Assembly (NCBI GenBank): GCA_021464415.1
Contig: CM038471.1
Location: 74,440,851-74,504,850 of the forward strand
Length of the DNA: 64,000 bases
From: Lonicera japonica
Lineage: Eukaryota > Streptophyta > Magnoliopsida > Dipsacales > Caprifoliaceae
Direction: 5' to 3'
The notes beneath the pieces were generated by a model. The model did no database searches. It was not told the origin of the DNA and saw only the letters and a list, made by a program, of their open reading frames with translations. Of this stretch, positions 35,009 through 45,979 are shown piece by piece (the first letter of the stretch is position 1; every line of letters begins with the position of its first letter). The position numbers were made by a program, and so were the translations under genes.

Positions 35009-35023
35009 TCCTCTGATACTAAT
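35009..35023 (-). promoter_or_regulatory. Primer-binding site of the Copia element
   Basis: Immediately inside the right LTR, the minus strand reads ATTAGTATCAGAGGA, close to the TGGTATCAGAGC sequence complementary to the plant initiator methionine tRNA 3' end that many Copia elements use to prime reverse transcription. This fixes the element's orientation as minus. Confidence 0.8.
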
Positions 35024-35493
35024 TGTTAGAGCATAATTAATCTATCCATGTCAAAACCATAGTAAATATAAAGAGATAAATGAAGAAAAATATGTACCCG
35101 ACTCTATAGATGGCGATTGATTGATGCAGCGGAATGTAGTTTTATCGGGTTTGTCTTCCAATCCCTTTCCCTTTTTGTTCTTAAGTTCTCTCTTGAGAGG
35201 ATCAGAGAAAAAATGAAAAATTAGGGAGAGATTGGGGACCATAACCCAATATATATATATGGCGGTTGGTGGCGGTTGGCGGCAGTTGCTAACTTCCACT
35301 ATTTCTAATTCCGCCCCTCATAGAATTAGAGATTGGCCATAGGTATCTACACATTAATTCCATGACAAATATACTTCGAAGCCTACTTAAAATCTTAATT
35401 TAGATCACTTGAGTTTAGGCTTATAAATGATAACACACATAAATTATATACATGTGTGGTCCCTAAATGTATTAATATAAAATTAATCCAACA
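35024..35493 (-). repeat. 5' LTR of the minus-strand Copia element
   Basis: A 470-bp LTR (TGTTAG...AACA), partner of 30337-30817. It would contain the element's promoter. A shorter TA run (about 35250-35260) than in the partner accounts for part of the length difference. Confidence 0.9.
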
Positions 35494-36130
35494 GTGGGCG
35501 GTCAGTTTTTCCATGAACTGATTGTGTCCAATCCGGTCGTTTTGCTTAGAAGCTTGAGTGACAAAATTGTCACTAATGTTAAACGCACTTCTGGGCTGTG
35601 GACGTCAATTTGATTTGACTACTGCGATGAGCTGTCAGTATAGAAAGATTGGTTTTGTGTAAGCTGATCACTTTGATGCAGAAGATTGAGAGAGTTGTCT
35701 ATGCAGTTCAGACTGCCAAAGAATTGGGTTCGACCCTAACCAGTGCTCTTTTGTATGTACAAGCTATTCAACGTACTGTTGCTCTCAAAGAGCGATTTAA
35801 GCGGTATTCACTCTATTTAGCTTTGTTTGAGGATATATTCAGGAAGACAACATATCTTTATGTGAATATGATGAAGTTGGATTCGGAGGTTATAATGTTG
35901 TAAAGGCAGGTTTTGGGGTCTCGGATTGGAAATTCTTATTGGAGTACCTTAAGGTAATATGAAAAGGTTTAATTTGGAATCAATTTGGTTTTCTTATAAA
36001 AATCTGAAAAGTGTATTGGAAACTTGTATATCTTAATAATGTATTAAGCTAGGGTAATATATTTCTCCTTTTGTCGTCAATAGCATCTATAAGAGCTATC
36101 CACAACTTTAGTGTTGTATACTACAAGTAA
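35494..36130 (+). pseudogene. mTERF-family pseudogene and 3' flank (copy B)
   Basis: The plus strand from about 35685 reads KIERVVYAVQTAKELGSTLTS, then LKERFKRYSLYLALFEDIFRK and YLYVNMMKLDSEVI, matching consecutive plant mTERF helices up to the MDFYVNTMKL-like motif; the rest of the C-terminus is absent. An 84-codon frame (35649-35903) spans it without an organellar transit peptide. It aligns with 3790-4070 of copy A at DNA level (GTATAGAAAGATTG, GAGTTGTCTATGCAGTTCAGACT), and 35906-36130 aligns with 6186-6430. The Copia element separates it from its upstream block at 30105-30336. Confidence 0.75.
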
Positions 36131-36944
36131 AATATGTTGGAAGTTGGATAAGTGGATTTGACAGAAATTAAAATTAAACAAAAAAAATGAGAATTAATCT
36201 TGAAATTGAAAGAGGAAGCAATTCTTTGTGGTGGTCTGTGCTTATAGGCTTGAATCTGCGAATTTGTGTTGGTCTGAGGTTTAGAGCCTATGTTGAACTT
36301 GCAAATCTCTTTGAACAATTGTCGGGCTTCTACTTTTTGGTTTTTCTCTTCCTTAAACCTGTATATTAGGCTTCAATCTATGGGTTTTATCATGTATTCA
36401 TTTGTGTTATGAACATCCCATTTACATCCATATTTGAATCTTGCCTTGTCTAATTAAAAAAATAATTTATTAAGGTTGGTACTGATTATAACAAGCAATG
36501 AACTATTATTAGGAGGGTCATTCCGTCGGACATTGTTGTGACTCGCTGACCGTTGACTGACAGAGAGGAGGGCTAAGGTGACCAAAGCCGACGATTTCAT
36601 CAAATAATTCTAGCATAAGGAGATCAACATTAATAAAGGGAGTGACAAGTATGGTATATAAATGTAGAAATATTTTTTATTTGCCGTCTTAGCATTGATG
36701 CTCTTGAGAATTGTTTTCTCCGGTTTGGAGATTCTTCAAGGGCCTGCAGATATTTTGATGAGACGGACAGAGGAGAGGATTTTAATAGAGAAGATTAGGA
36801 GGGAGCAACAGATCGAGGCTTTACGTAATTCGATCTTATTTTTGAGACGCGCATAAATTCTCATTACTATATAGGTGAACAAAGTTTTCAAAACCTTAGG
36901 TATTTGAATTGCACTTAATTTAGTAGGTCCTCTACAGCACTTTT
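36131..36944. other. Intergenic, with one exon-like frame
   Basis: Mostly without recognisable content. A 52-codon plus-strand frame (36698-36856) is unusually amphipathic and charged (TEERILIEKIRREQQIEALR) and lies in a less AT-rich patch. It could be a stray exon; I do not recognise it and see no splice partner. Confidence 0.35.
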
Positions 36945-36959
36945 GAAATACATATATAT

Positions 36960-37112
36960 GAGGAGAGGGGTTGGCCCAGTGGTAGGCAACCTCCACCCTT
37001 ACCTTGAGGGCAAGGGTTCGACTCATGGGGTGGGAGGGGAGGGTTTTTCTTTATTTGTAAGTTTAAGGAAGAGACTTAGACCTCCCTTATTTTATAAAAA
37101 AAAAGAAAAAAA
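36960..37112 (+). mobile_element. tRNA-derived SINE with 15-bp target duplication
   Basis: A 153-bp element. The internal Pol III promoter is visible: box A TGGCCCAGTGG (36972-36982) and box B GGTTCGACTCA (37015-37025). The body is GC-rich and ends in an A-rich tail (37096-37112). Exact 15-bp duplications GAAATACATATATAT flank it (36945-36959 and 37113-37127). The perfect duplication and intact boxes indicate a recent insertion. A weaker relative lies at 22985-23125. Confidence 0.9.
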
Positions 37113-37167
37113 GAAATACATATATATATACACAGTTGTTGCTGGTGTATTCATGTTGATATGTAGC

Positions 37168-37195
37168 AATATACATACATACATACATACATCAA
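37168..37195. repeat. CATA microsatellite
   Basis: About six uninterrupted CATA units (ACATACATACATACATACAT), just downstream of the SINE. Confidence 0.85.
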
Positions 37196-37481
37196 TCATT
37201 TAATAGTCATCGTGGATTTCTCTATGCTAAAGTTTTGTATTTGGAGTGAGTGAGTGAGTATTTGATATGTTTCATCATGAGATCAAATGCTTACTAATTA
37301 AGATAGAAAAATGGGCTTTATTTGAATTTTTTCAGCAATCGGATTGATCGCCTAACGTACAATTCGACAAAAGCATGCATGTTTTAAAGGGGGTGATGGC
37401 TTAGCAGCTGGATCGATCCATCCACTTCAGCGCGCAGATGGATCAATCTGATGCATGGCCTCAACATCATATACATCCCTA

Positions 37482-37986
37482 CAGGGGCGTCTCCATGTAG
37501 GTACGAGGGAGTGCGGCCGCACTCCCGAGATTCAGCAAATTATTTAAAAAAAAAAAAAAAAGATAGGGACTTGTGTAATTGTGTAATACAACTCTCCTTT
37601 CTTTATCTCCTTTCTTTTGCTATTCTCTGCTCTCTATGATATATATTATGATGTAAAATTAGTTGGACTTTGATTTTAGGGTTTAATTTTGTAGGGTAGA
37701 TTTTAGGATATATCATATATGATCTCAATATATGTGTAATTGTGTAAAATTAGTTGGAGCTTGATTTTAGGGCTTAATTTTGTAGGGTTGATTTTAGGCT
37801 TAATTTTATAGGGTTGAATTTTTGGCTTAATTTTATAGGGCTTAATCTTATTGGAACTTGATTTTAGGGCTTAATTTTGTAGGGTTGATTTTAGGGCTTA
37901 ATTTTTGAGGGTTGAATTTAGGGCTTAATTTGAGTTCATTCAAATTGCGGCGCACCCCCGGGTAAAAATTCCTGGCTACGCCACTG
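37482..37986. mobile_element. Non-autonomous hAT element with internal minisatellite
   Basis: Ends are CAGGGGCGTCTCC on the left and, as complement, CAGTGGCGTAGCC on the right. A perfect 8-bp target duplication CATCCCTA flanks it (37474-37481 and 37987-37994). From about 37655 to 37930 the interior is a run of variable units built from GATTTTAGGGCTTAATTTTGT and GGGTTGATTTTAGG. No transposase frame. The termini resemble those at 25822-28722 and 21341-21672. Confidence 0.92.
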
Positions 37987-38526
37987 CATCCCTAGCTCGT
38001 TTTGTTAAGCCTTAATTATATTGAGTGCATGCCTTATCTGTTAGGCTTACTTGTTTTATACAAGAGTATAATATTCAGATATACTTGGAACTCATGACGA
38101 AAAATGGGTCGGTATAATTGCAAAATTATAAGAGTATAATCAGATATAAGTTCAAACAATTGCATGATAAATATAATTAAGAGATTAAATAATTTTTTTA
38201 GCGAATAAATTGCACCAGAGATTGAATAAATTTAATTTATCCCCATTGACCAGAGCCCAAAGCTTATAAGCTTAAATTAATAATGATTGCCAACAAAAAA
38301 ATAGTAATAAACAATATGGGGATATTCGGCTTGTCACTCAATTCTTCGTAACGCAGTACAGGTTAAAGTATGGTAGAAGTGTTCTTCTAGAAAATATATG
38401 CCGTATCACTTTAAGAGTGTAGTAAACTTAAAGCGGACCATGTATTTCTTGGTTCAAAACATACCTTTTGCCTTTTGCAAGCAACAAACTGCTATTTCGT
38501 TTTCCTTTCTTCATTTTCCATTTTAA

Positions 38527-40371
38527 GGGTACATTTAGAAGACGAGGAAATAAAAGGATAGTGAAGTCAAGTGAAGGAAAATCTACTTTCCTACACTTTT
38601 TGTGTGTTTGATTTGCGGGGAAATTTTTTCAAAACTTTCTAGTAACTTTCTTGCAGGAAAGTTTTCCCACAAAACACATCCTTCAAAAAACACAGGATTT
38701 TGGTGAAAAGTTACGATGAAATTTCTAGTTATTACTAATATTATATATTTAACATATTATTGATGAATTTGATCATATTTAGTGATTTCTTAGCACTATA
38801 ACAAAATTATGATCATTTTTATTTTGATGTCGACCAAACGCATATATAAACAAGAACGGACCAAGGGCTGGTGCAAGAAGGCTCAAGCCCAGTCCAAAAA
38901 AAATTAACACCCACTTGCTATACTGAGAAATATAAAATTTTCCTAACTTAGCCCACCTCAAGCCTTCCACAAACCCACCCCAACCCAGCAGCCCATATTA
39001 AAACCACCGGCAAGCTCACATAAAACAGCTAAATTTACTTTTTCGTTGAAGCATTTCCAATAATCTTTTATATTTATGTTTTGTGTAAAATTTACAAAAT
39101 TTATTAAAAATTTCATCTCCAACAGTTTTTTAAAAATGAGTTTTGTGTAAATTAGATGTGTAAAATACACTTCCACTTTACACTGCTACGTCAGCTTTTT
39201 CTTTCTCCATTTTTTTACTAAAATTTAAAAATGTAATAACTTTTAATTCAAAATTATATATTTAAAATCTACACATCAAGAGTTATAAATCAAGATCAAT
39301 TGTGACTATAAGATTATGTTTAGAAAAAATTGAAAGAAACAAAATAAAATTGTATAAAATAACATCTAACATGTGTTGATATTTTATTGGTTCTTTCAAA
39401 TTTTATTCAAGAAGTTACAAAAGTACTATTGGAGAATATTTTTTTTCAAGTTTCATGTTTTGTTTAAAAATTGATTGCACATAGAATTTACACTACTGAT
39501 GGAGATACTTTAAGTGATTAACCCACATTAATCTCCCTCCTCAAGACCCACCGCCCACATCCTAAAAAACTAAACAAATCTCCCTATTAACTCTATCCTT
39601 CATTCCTCTACGCGCGTACTCCAATCGCATATAACATGTATTTTAGGTGTGTATTTGTGGAGAAGAAACTACGTTTGTGTTCATATTCTAAGAAGATTTT
39701 GTGTGAGCATTGAGTTAAATCTAAAATTGTTTAAAAATTTAAGATTTTTTTTGTATTATAGTTCTAAATAGTAAGTTATATTAATCTTGTGACTGTCTTA
39801 AATGTTGATTTCTGTTAAATTGTTGTTGTTGTTGAATATTTATTTAGTTAAATTACATATAAAGTTTGAATATCTATATATGTTGATTTTTGTCGAGTAA
39901 TGATTTAGTCAAATTGTTGTTATTTTAATATCGACTTTGCTGAACCGTTAAGTTAATGTTATTTTTAATTGTTGAAATGGTTAACTAGTTAAGTTTGTGT
40001 TCTCACTTATTATTGGTTATTTTAAATGTTGATGAAGGTTAAATTTTATTTCCAACTCTAAATATTGGATTTCTTGTAAGTTGTTAGTTCAATTAATGTT
40101 GATTAATCAGAAAAAAAAAGATACGAAAATAAATAATTTCCTTTGAAACAGGGAAATTTTCTTTTTACTATTTTTTTTTTCAACAATGGGAAAATTAGGT
40201 CAACTTTGATTAGCCATTAACTCTAAAACTTTTCTTTATAAAATTTTGTCTAAAGTTCAATTAGCCTGACAGAAAATATGAAAGTAAGTTTTTTTTTCCT
40301 TCGCTACATTTTCCTTCACTTTTTTTGAGAATCATTTTTCTACTAAACTTTTTTGACAATCAAACATGCCC
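38527..40371. mobile_element. Harbinger-type element carrying a nested MITE
   Basis: The left end (GGGTACATTTAGAAGAC) and the right end, as complement (GGGCATGTTTGATTGTC), are imperfect inverted repeats, and both sides share GTGAAGGAAAAT further in. TAA flanks the element (38524-38526 and 40372-40374). At 1845 bp it is long for a MITE; part of this is the nested element at 39048-39515. Two minus-strand frames near 38779-39176 have no transposase features. Confidence 0.65.
39048..39515. mobile_element. MITE nested in the Harbinger-type element
   Basis: Ends are AAGCATTTCCAATAATCTTT on the left and, as complement, AAGTATCTCCATCAGTAGTG on the right. The interior matches, inverted, the right part of 16619-17972 and the fragments at 23640-23900 and 42590-42960. 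The inner arms (GTGTAAAATTTACA and complement) can pair. Target duplication unresolved. Confidence 0.65.
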
Positions 40372-40374
40372 TAA

Positions 40375-41949
40375 CATATTTACTGGAAGAAAAAGAAAAA
40401 TATGTAAATGAAGCATGGAATTACTCACCTTAAAAATTTAAATGTTATTCATTTTATTATCTTTCTAGTTTGGATTGACTTGGGTTCTCACAAGTACGTA
40501 ATGTTAGGTAAGAAAAAGTGATACGCATGTTTCTAAAAACTCATGGATTTCGTACACCATCGAGTTTGAGTTTTTTAGACTGATTTTATTTTTCAATATT
40601 TATAAAATAATGTTCTAACTCTATGGATTTTTGAGTGTTTGAGCTTCCATTAAAAAAAATTGTCACTATTTTAAGTATGAGGTGATTTTAAGTCTTTTTA
40701 TAGTAACAAATAAAAAAATTCCATCAAATTTTAGTGAACTCACACTCATAATTTAATTAAAGAATTATTGTATATTATTAAATAAGATATTACAAGCTGA
40801 CTCACCGGTTTGAATTATGAAAACTCTCTACGCATTAAGTAACCTACCTTTCACTTGACGAAGTGGTTAATTGGCCTGATATCATTCTCCCATTTATAAA
40901 TAATAATAAAAAAAATCTTTAGTCGTTATGTTTATGCCATTATAAATGTAAGGTAACAAAACAGTCATTTGTCATTATATATGACTTTTAATATGTAGAT
41001 GGTCCCGTAATCAATATTGAAATATTGTGATACCAATTAAACGGGATTTACAATTCTGTTTACTCTCTTTTTATTACATATATATATATATATATATATA
41101 TGAAGATAGACATGAACCATTCATTTTATTTTTTTTAAGTGTTTATACTCTCGACAGATACAAAATAGAAGTGCTAATTAGATAGACATGTACAAAGTAT
41201 AAACCCCCCCAATTTGACACATAAAAAAAATAAATAAAAAAAAAAAATTAATAATAATAATAATAATAAACACGTTTTCATATTCAAGTAATTGCAGAAT
41301 GCGACATCTATGCTAGCATTAAATACATATATATGTCTTGGACATAATTTGTCCACGTTAAAATTTTCTAGAGCCACCCGTTGGCCCAATAGTCAATTCA
41401 CTCTTCTTCTCTAATCCATATATCTTTATATAGGGTTTACTGATTAACCCCCCACGTTAATAATTTATTTGAGAAAATATCTTAATATAATTTTTATTAT
41501 ATATAACTCCCTAACTAATAGGTATACGCTATATTATAGAAAATAGTGAGATTGTATTGCTCAAAACGTGCCGCTAACAAATAGCACGACGCTATAAAAA
41601 AATTAAACAAATTGTAATTTCGGACCGAAATAGATTTTATGAGTATAGTGAACAAATAACTACATATATATCTAAACAACATGCAACTCAAAACATATAT
41701 TAAGAAAATTATATATGCAACAAATTACACTATAATAAGCCGGACTTTTTCTAAACTCCCATAAATGAGCTATCACAAATAAAGATGGCAATCGATCTAA
41801 TTGTCAAGCATGGGAGGTTGCTAAAGCCAAACTCGAAATTCCAAAAAATATATATTCGACCCGACTAGATTAAGGTGGTTTTAATTGAAAAAATCAAATT
41901 TTCCCCTGTTTTGCCACCTCACTAAGGCTGGGTTGGGTCAATTTGTCAT
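40375..41949. other. Intergenic, simple repeats only
   Basis: No gene seen. A TA microsatellite lies at about 41077-41101 and an A-rich/AAT tract at 41221-41270. Confidence 0.55.
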
Positions 41950-42433
41950 CCCTAATCATTCATCAATATATATAAAAATAAATATTTTGAACAATTTGTC
42001 ATCCTGTTATTATTATAATGATATTATTTATTTCTAAAATTTTAATCACAAACATATGGTACCATTAGTAATAAGACTGATTTACAAAAGTAATGTGCTT
42101 TTTTTCTAAAAAAAATACTAATTAAATTTGTAAAAGATTAAACATATATATATATATTTAAAAACTTATGCCATTTGCCATCCCTAATCATTCCCCAAAT
42201 AATAACATTACATATTTACAAATTTTAATTGTAAATATATTGTAAAATTGGTAGTAGCACCGGTTCACAAAAGTAATGTACTTTTTATATATATAAAAAA
42301 AAGTAAACTATGTAAAGATTAAATAAAAACATATATCTTTTTATATTTTTAAACTAAAGGAAGAATTTTGTAAATATATGGTACCATTGGTAGTAACACT
42401 GGTTCACAAAAGTAATGTGCTTTTTTTTTTATA

Positions 42434-42464
<31 letters not shown>

Positions 42465-42525
42465 AAATTAAACTCTATAAAGATTAAATAAAAACAAATA
42501 TCTTTTTTTATTTATAAACTAAAGG
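41950..42525. repeat. Three-copy degenerate tandem repeat with AAG expansion
   Basis: Units start near 41950, 42180 and 42371. Each carries ATGGTACCATTRGTARTAA or GTAAAATTGGTAGTAGCA, then GGTTCACAAAAGTAATGT, a pyrimidine run, and AAGATTAAATAAAAACA. The third copy has gained an uninterrupted (AAG)n run of about ten units at 42435-42466. No coding capacity. Confidence 0.8.
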
Positions 42526-42589
42526 AATAATTCGGTTGTAATTGAATTTGAAATGAATAAATTATGTAAAGTGATTTGAATGTAAGTTA

Positions 42590-42960
42590 TATGAAGAAAA
42601 TATGTTTAAAGAGAGAAAAGTGGGTTATAATAACTTTTCTTGAATTTTTTCTTTTACACACAATTTTATAATCATAATGGATCTTATTTTATAGGTATTG
42701 ATAAGTATATTTCAAATATACAAATTTTAATAATTTTTAATTTTTGTATTTAAAGTTAATATATTTTAAATTCCAAAAAGAAGTTGATGAGAGAATAGAT
42801 ATGTGAAATAAGAGAGAGAAAGAATTGTTGACCTATTTGATTTGATGGTTTGAAAAAACATCTAATAGCCTAGAAGTTATCTTATTTATTGTAATTAAAT
42901 GTGAGCCATTAATTTGATAAAAATTATTTTATATACAGTCCATTTCTCTTAAGCATCGTC
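42590..42960. mobile_element. Fragment of the dispersed MITE family
   Basis: Shares with 17640-17830 the order TTCTTGAATTTTTTCTTTTA, ATAATCATAATGGATCTTA, GATTTCAAATATA-like text and TTTTTGTATTTAAAGTTAATA. The termini are degraded. Confidence 0.5.
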
Positions 42961-43965
42961 TTTAAGTTAACTAACTTAAGGACCATCCATTTCGAGAGGT
43001 AAACAGTTGAATTTTTTCATGAAACCTGGTGAGAATGAATTCTATAACGAGTAGATCAACTCCACCAAATTTCATCAAAAAAATCAAATGGAAAGTGAGT
43101 TAATTAAAATCTAAAATTTCATCTATTTACCTCCTCGAAAGGAACAGTCCTTAAGAGAATGGAACTGTATATATATAATATTGTTCTCTTTCCAACACAA
43201 AATCTGTGGCCCAATTGTAAAAGACTATATATATAAATATATTTGGGTTGTAAGAGAACTTTGTTTACCCTCTTCTAGAGAGAGAGGGTCATGATGACCT
43301 TTGCATTTGATCAGTAAAAGTAGTAAAAAGTGAGGGGTTCACTATAACTGTTTCATTATTACATTACCTTTCGGTCCAATTCCATTCAAGAGGATTTAGT
43401 TCGAGAACTTAGCAGATGAATTTTTTCATGAAACTTAGTAGACATGATCATGATGACCCTTGGACTTGACTCATTATTACTTTATTGGACTTGACTCATC
43501 TCCATTATAACTGCTTCATTATTACTTTATTGGACTTGACTCATCTCCATTACCTTTCGGTCCAATTCCATTCAAGGGGGTCTAGTTCGAGAACTAAACG
43601 GATGAATTTTTCCATGAAATTTGGTAGAGATGATTTCTATGATAAGTAAATCATTTTCACAAAATTTCATCAGAAGATTCAATCTAGAAATGGGTGAGAT
43701 GATAATCTAAAATTTGAATGGTCGAAATAGAACAAATGTATCAAATTTTTATCACGTACACTTCCGGTTTGAATTTCTTGACGAAATTTTTTAGACATAA
43801 TTTACTCTTTATTGAGATCATCTCTAACAAGTTTTATAAAAAAATTCATTTGTTTAGCTCTCGAATTAGATCCCCGACTTAAGGAGTAAATTGAGAGGAG
43901 TCAAATCCTATTTTATTATATTCACCAATCAAATGCAAGGGTCGTCATGACCCTTTATAGAGGAG
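42955..43965. repeat. Cluster of related foldback repeats
   Basis: Bases 42955-43165 form an inverted repeat with ends CTTAAGGACCATCCATTTCG and, as complement, CTTAAGGACTGTTCCTTTCG. Internal motifs (GAATTTTTTCATGAAAC, AAATTTCATCA) recur at 43418-43440 and 43602-43680. A direct duplication containing GGACTTGACTCATCTCCATTA and CCTTTCGGTCCAATTCC spans about 43370-43590. The set looks like several overlapping, partly duplicated copies of one MITE-like sequence. No gene. Confidence 0.6.
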
Positions 43966-44362
43966 GATAAACAAATCCCTACTCATGATTGTTATACCAA
44001 CTATTATTTGTTTAAGTATGTTTTTATGCACTTGGATCAAAGAGCCCACACTAATAAATAACTATTGCTTTGGCATGAAGGAGAAAGCAGGCGTTTGGTC
44101 CACATACTTATAAAATTGGTCTGGCAGTAGTATTACCACCCCCTCCTCCCTTCCCCCTTTTTGCAAGCTTTTCATCACATACCCATTCCTTTCGCACAAA
44201 ATTGTTTACTCCGAAAACCCTGAGGAGTTAGGTCCCATCTCTGTTTGAATTTTTAACTATTTACTTTGAATCAAAATGCGAAGTGCTTATTTTTCCATTT
44301 TTTTTCCAGACACAGCCCAAGACGAATCAGGCTCCTAGCCAAATATTTAAAGTTTTGGTGGT

Positions 44363-44526
44363 CGATAGGAACTTCAAGAATAATATCTGACATGGAGCCA
44401 AATACATTAAATCTCCTTAAATTGTCAAAATTTGGCACTTTGCTCGATAGGAACTTCAAGAATAATATCTGCCATTGAGCCAAATACATTAAAATATCCT
44501 TAAATTATCAAAATTTGGCACTTTGC
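44363..44526. repeat. Two-copy 82-bp tandem duplication
   Basis: A unit starting CGATAGGAACTTCAAGAATA and ending TTTGGCACTTTGCT is present at 44363 and again at 44445, differing at only a few bases. It lies just upstream of the young Copia element. Confidence 0.9.
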
Positions 44527-44619
44527 TTCCTGATTTATAAAATCCGGCAGTAAACCCCCCTGATCTATAGACTTGTGACATACCACTGTTTCATTAAAAG
44601 TTTTGTTAAAACAATGAAT

Positions 44620-44801
44620 TGTTTAAGGAAATTACACGTAGTGTGCTATCGCCTAGATAGAATATGTATTAGGGATTTACTGTGCAAATTATGTATTATG
44701 GGCCATAATGGGCTTCCTTGTAAACCCTATTTACTATTGTATTTGTACCCTATTTAAAGGGCTCATCTAATAAAGAATTGAGTAGAATTATTCCTACAAC
44801 A
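44620..44801 (+). repeat. 5' LTR of the young Copia element
   Basis: 182 bp, TGTTTAAGG...CTACAACA. It contains a CCCTATTTAAAGGGCTC stretch (a likely TATA-type promoter core) and AATAAAG (a possible polyadenylation signal) near the end. Identical to the 3' LTR. Confidence 0.96.
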
Positions 44802-44891
44802 CGTTATCAGCACGCTCAGAGCTAAAAACCCTAACCCTAGCCGCCGACCACCATTACCACTAATCTCCACTCTCGTCGCCCAACCTTCAAG

Positions 44892-45979
44892 GTACGCAAA
44901 TAGTTTCTTAAAGATATTAGATTTAAAAATTATTAAATGCTATATCTTATCGTTCAAATCTTTATATCTGCCTAATATTAGATTTAAGAATTATTAGCTA
45001 AATTATATATTTTGTTGTTGAAAAAAAAAATAAAAATCTGTAGCAATCGATATATATATATATATATATATGTTGTAGTTTCCGAATAAAATTAAGCGCT
45101 TGTTTACATATACATACATATATAAAGTTATATACATGCTTGAATGATTGAATCTGCCATGCTTGTTTAGAGATTTACTCAATCTGCCATGCTTGCTTCC
45201 TGTTTATAATGTTTATGTTCAATATATTAACATATTATATATATATTATTTGCGTACTATTTATGATTAAGCATATTGTTTGTTTTTCTCTCTTTTCTTT
45301 TATGTATGGTTTTCGATAAGTGTGATACACTACTGATATTATATATATATATATATATATTCTCTTCCTTTTGTGCACGATTATCGAAGGGAGTCAACAA
45401 TTTTTTTTAAAAATTATGTCCCTTTCCTTGTTCTGCCGTAAGCACCTTTTGAAATTATAATTTTTTTTATTAATCCTCTTGAGCACATCACCATTAAATT
45501 AATTAATTCCACTGCTTAATTTTATTTTCTCCGTTTCAACTTATTTACTGATGAAAATTATATATTTACTTCTATATGAGATTCTCCGCCATAAGTTTAA
45601 ATTTTTTGGAATATCATTGTTGCTAGATTTTGTTTTAATTAAACTTCTATTTTATTTTAAAAAACAGTTTTTATTTTTATTAAATTTCTGTTTTAATTAA
45701 ATCAGCATGCTAAAAAAAAATTTAAATATTAGTTATATAATTGTTTTACTCACAATTATTTATATTGTTAATTATTTTATTTAGTATGTTATTAATTGAA
45801 AGTTGCCATGATGATGAAAATTCATGCGCATTATAATCACTATGATAAAGTATTTTCATACAGCATCGAAAATGTGACCATTACGAATCTTGGTTTTGAA
45901 ATCTAATTCATATTCCTAAAACATAATTAATATGGATGTACTCATAACTGTGTAATATTTTAATTTTATTTTTTTTAAG
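44892..45979 (+). other. Possible leader intron before gag
   Basis: The leader between LTR and gag is long and AT-rich. It begins with a good donor context, TTCAAG|GTACGC at 44891/44892, and ends with a T-rich tract and TTTAAG at 45979, immediately before the gag ATG at 45980. If removed, the leader would shrink to about 90 bases plus the R/U5 part. Splicing to favour Gag is known for some plant Copia elements; here it is inference from the signals only. Confidence 0.35.

Larger units (their letters stand above)
30337..35493 (-). mobile_element. Degenerate Copia LTR retrotransposon (minus strand)
   Basis: A 5157-bp element with LTRs at 30337-30817 and 35024-35493, each starting TGTTAG and ending AACA. 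Orientation follows from the primer-binding site next to the right LTR (complement of TAGTATCAGAGG, initiator-Met-tRNA type) and a purine tract (CCAATGGGAGAT) next to the left LTR. Flanks are ATGGG and GTGGG, a 5-bp target duplication with one change. The interior is too short and broken for a full Copia polyprotein; only a reverse-transcriptase segment is recognisable, duplicated in tandem. It landed in mTERF locus B. Confidence 0.9.

Noticed and set aside
36960..37030. Possible tRNA gene (A and B boxes)
   Set aside because: The sequence after box B does not close an acceptor stem, and the unit has a poly-A tail and a 15-bp target duplication: a SINE.
44823..44842. Telomere-like AAACCCTAACCCTAG
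   Set aside because: Only about two units, in the leader of a young Copia element; not an interstitial telomere array.
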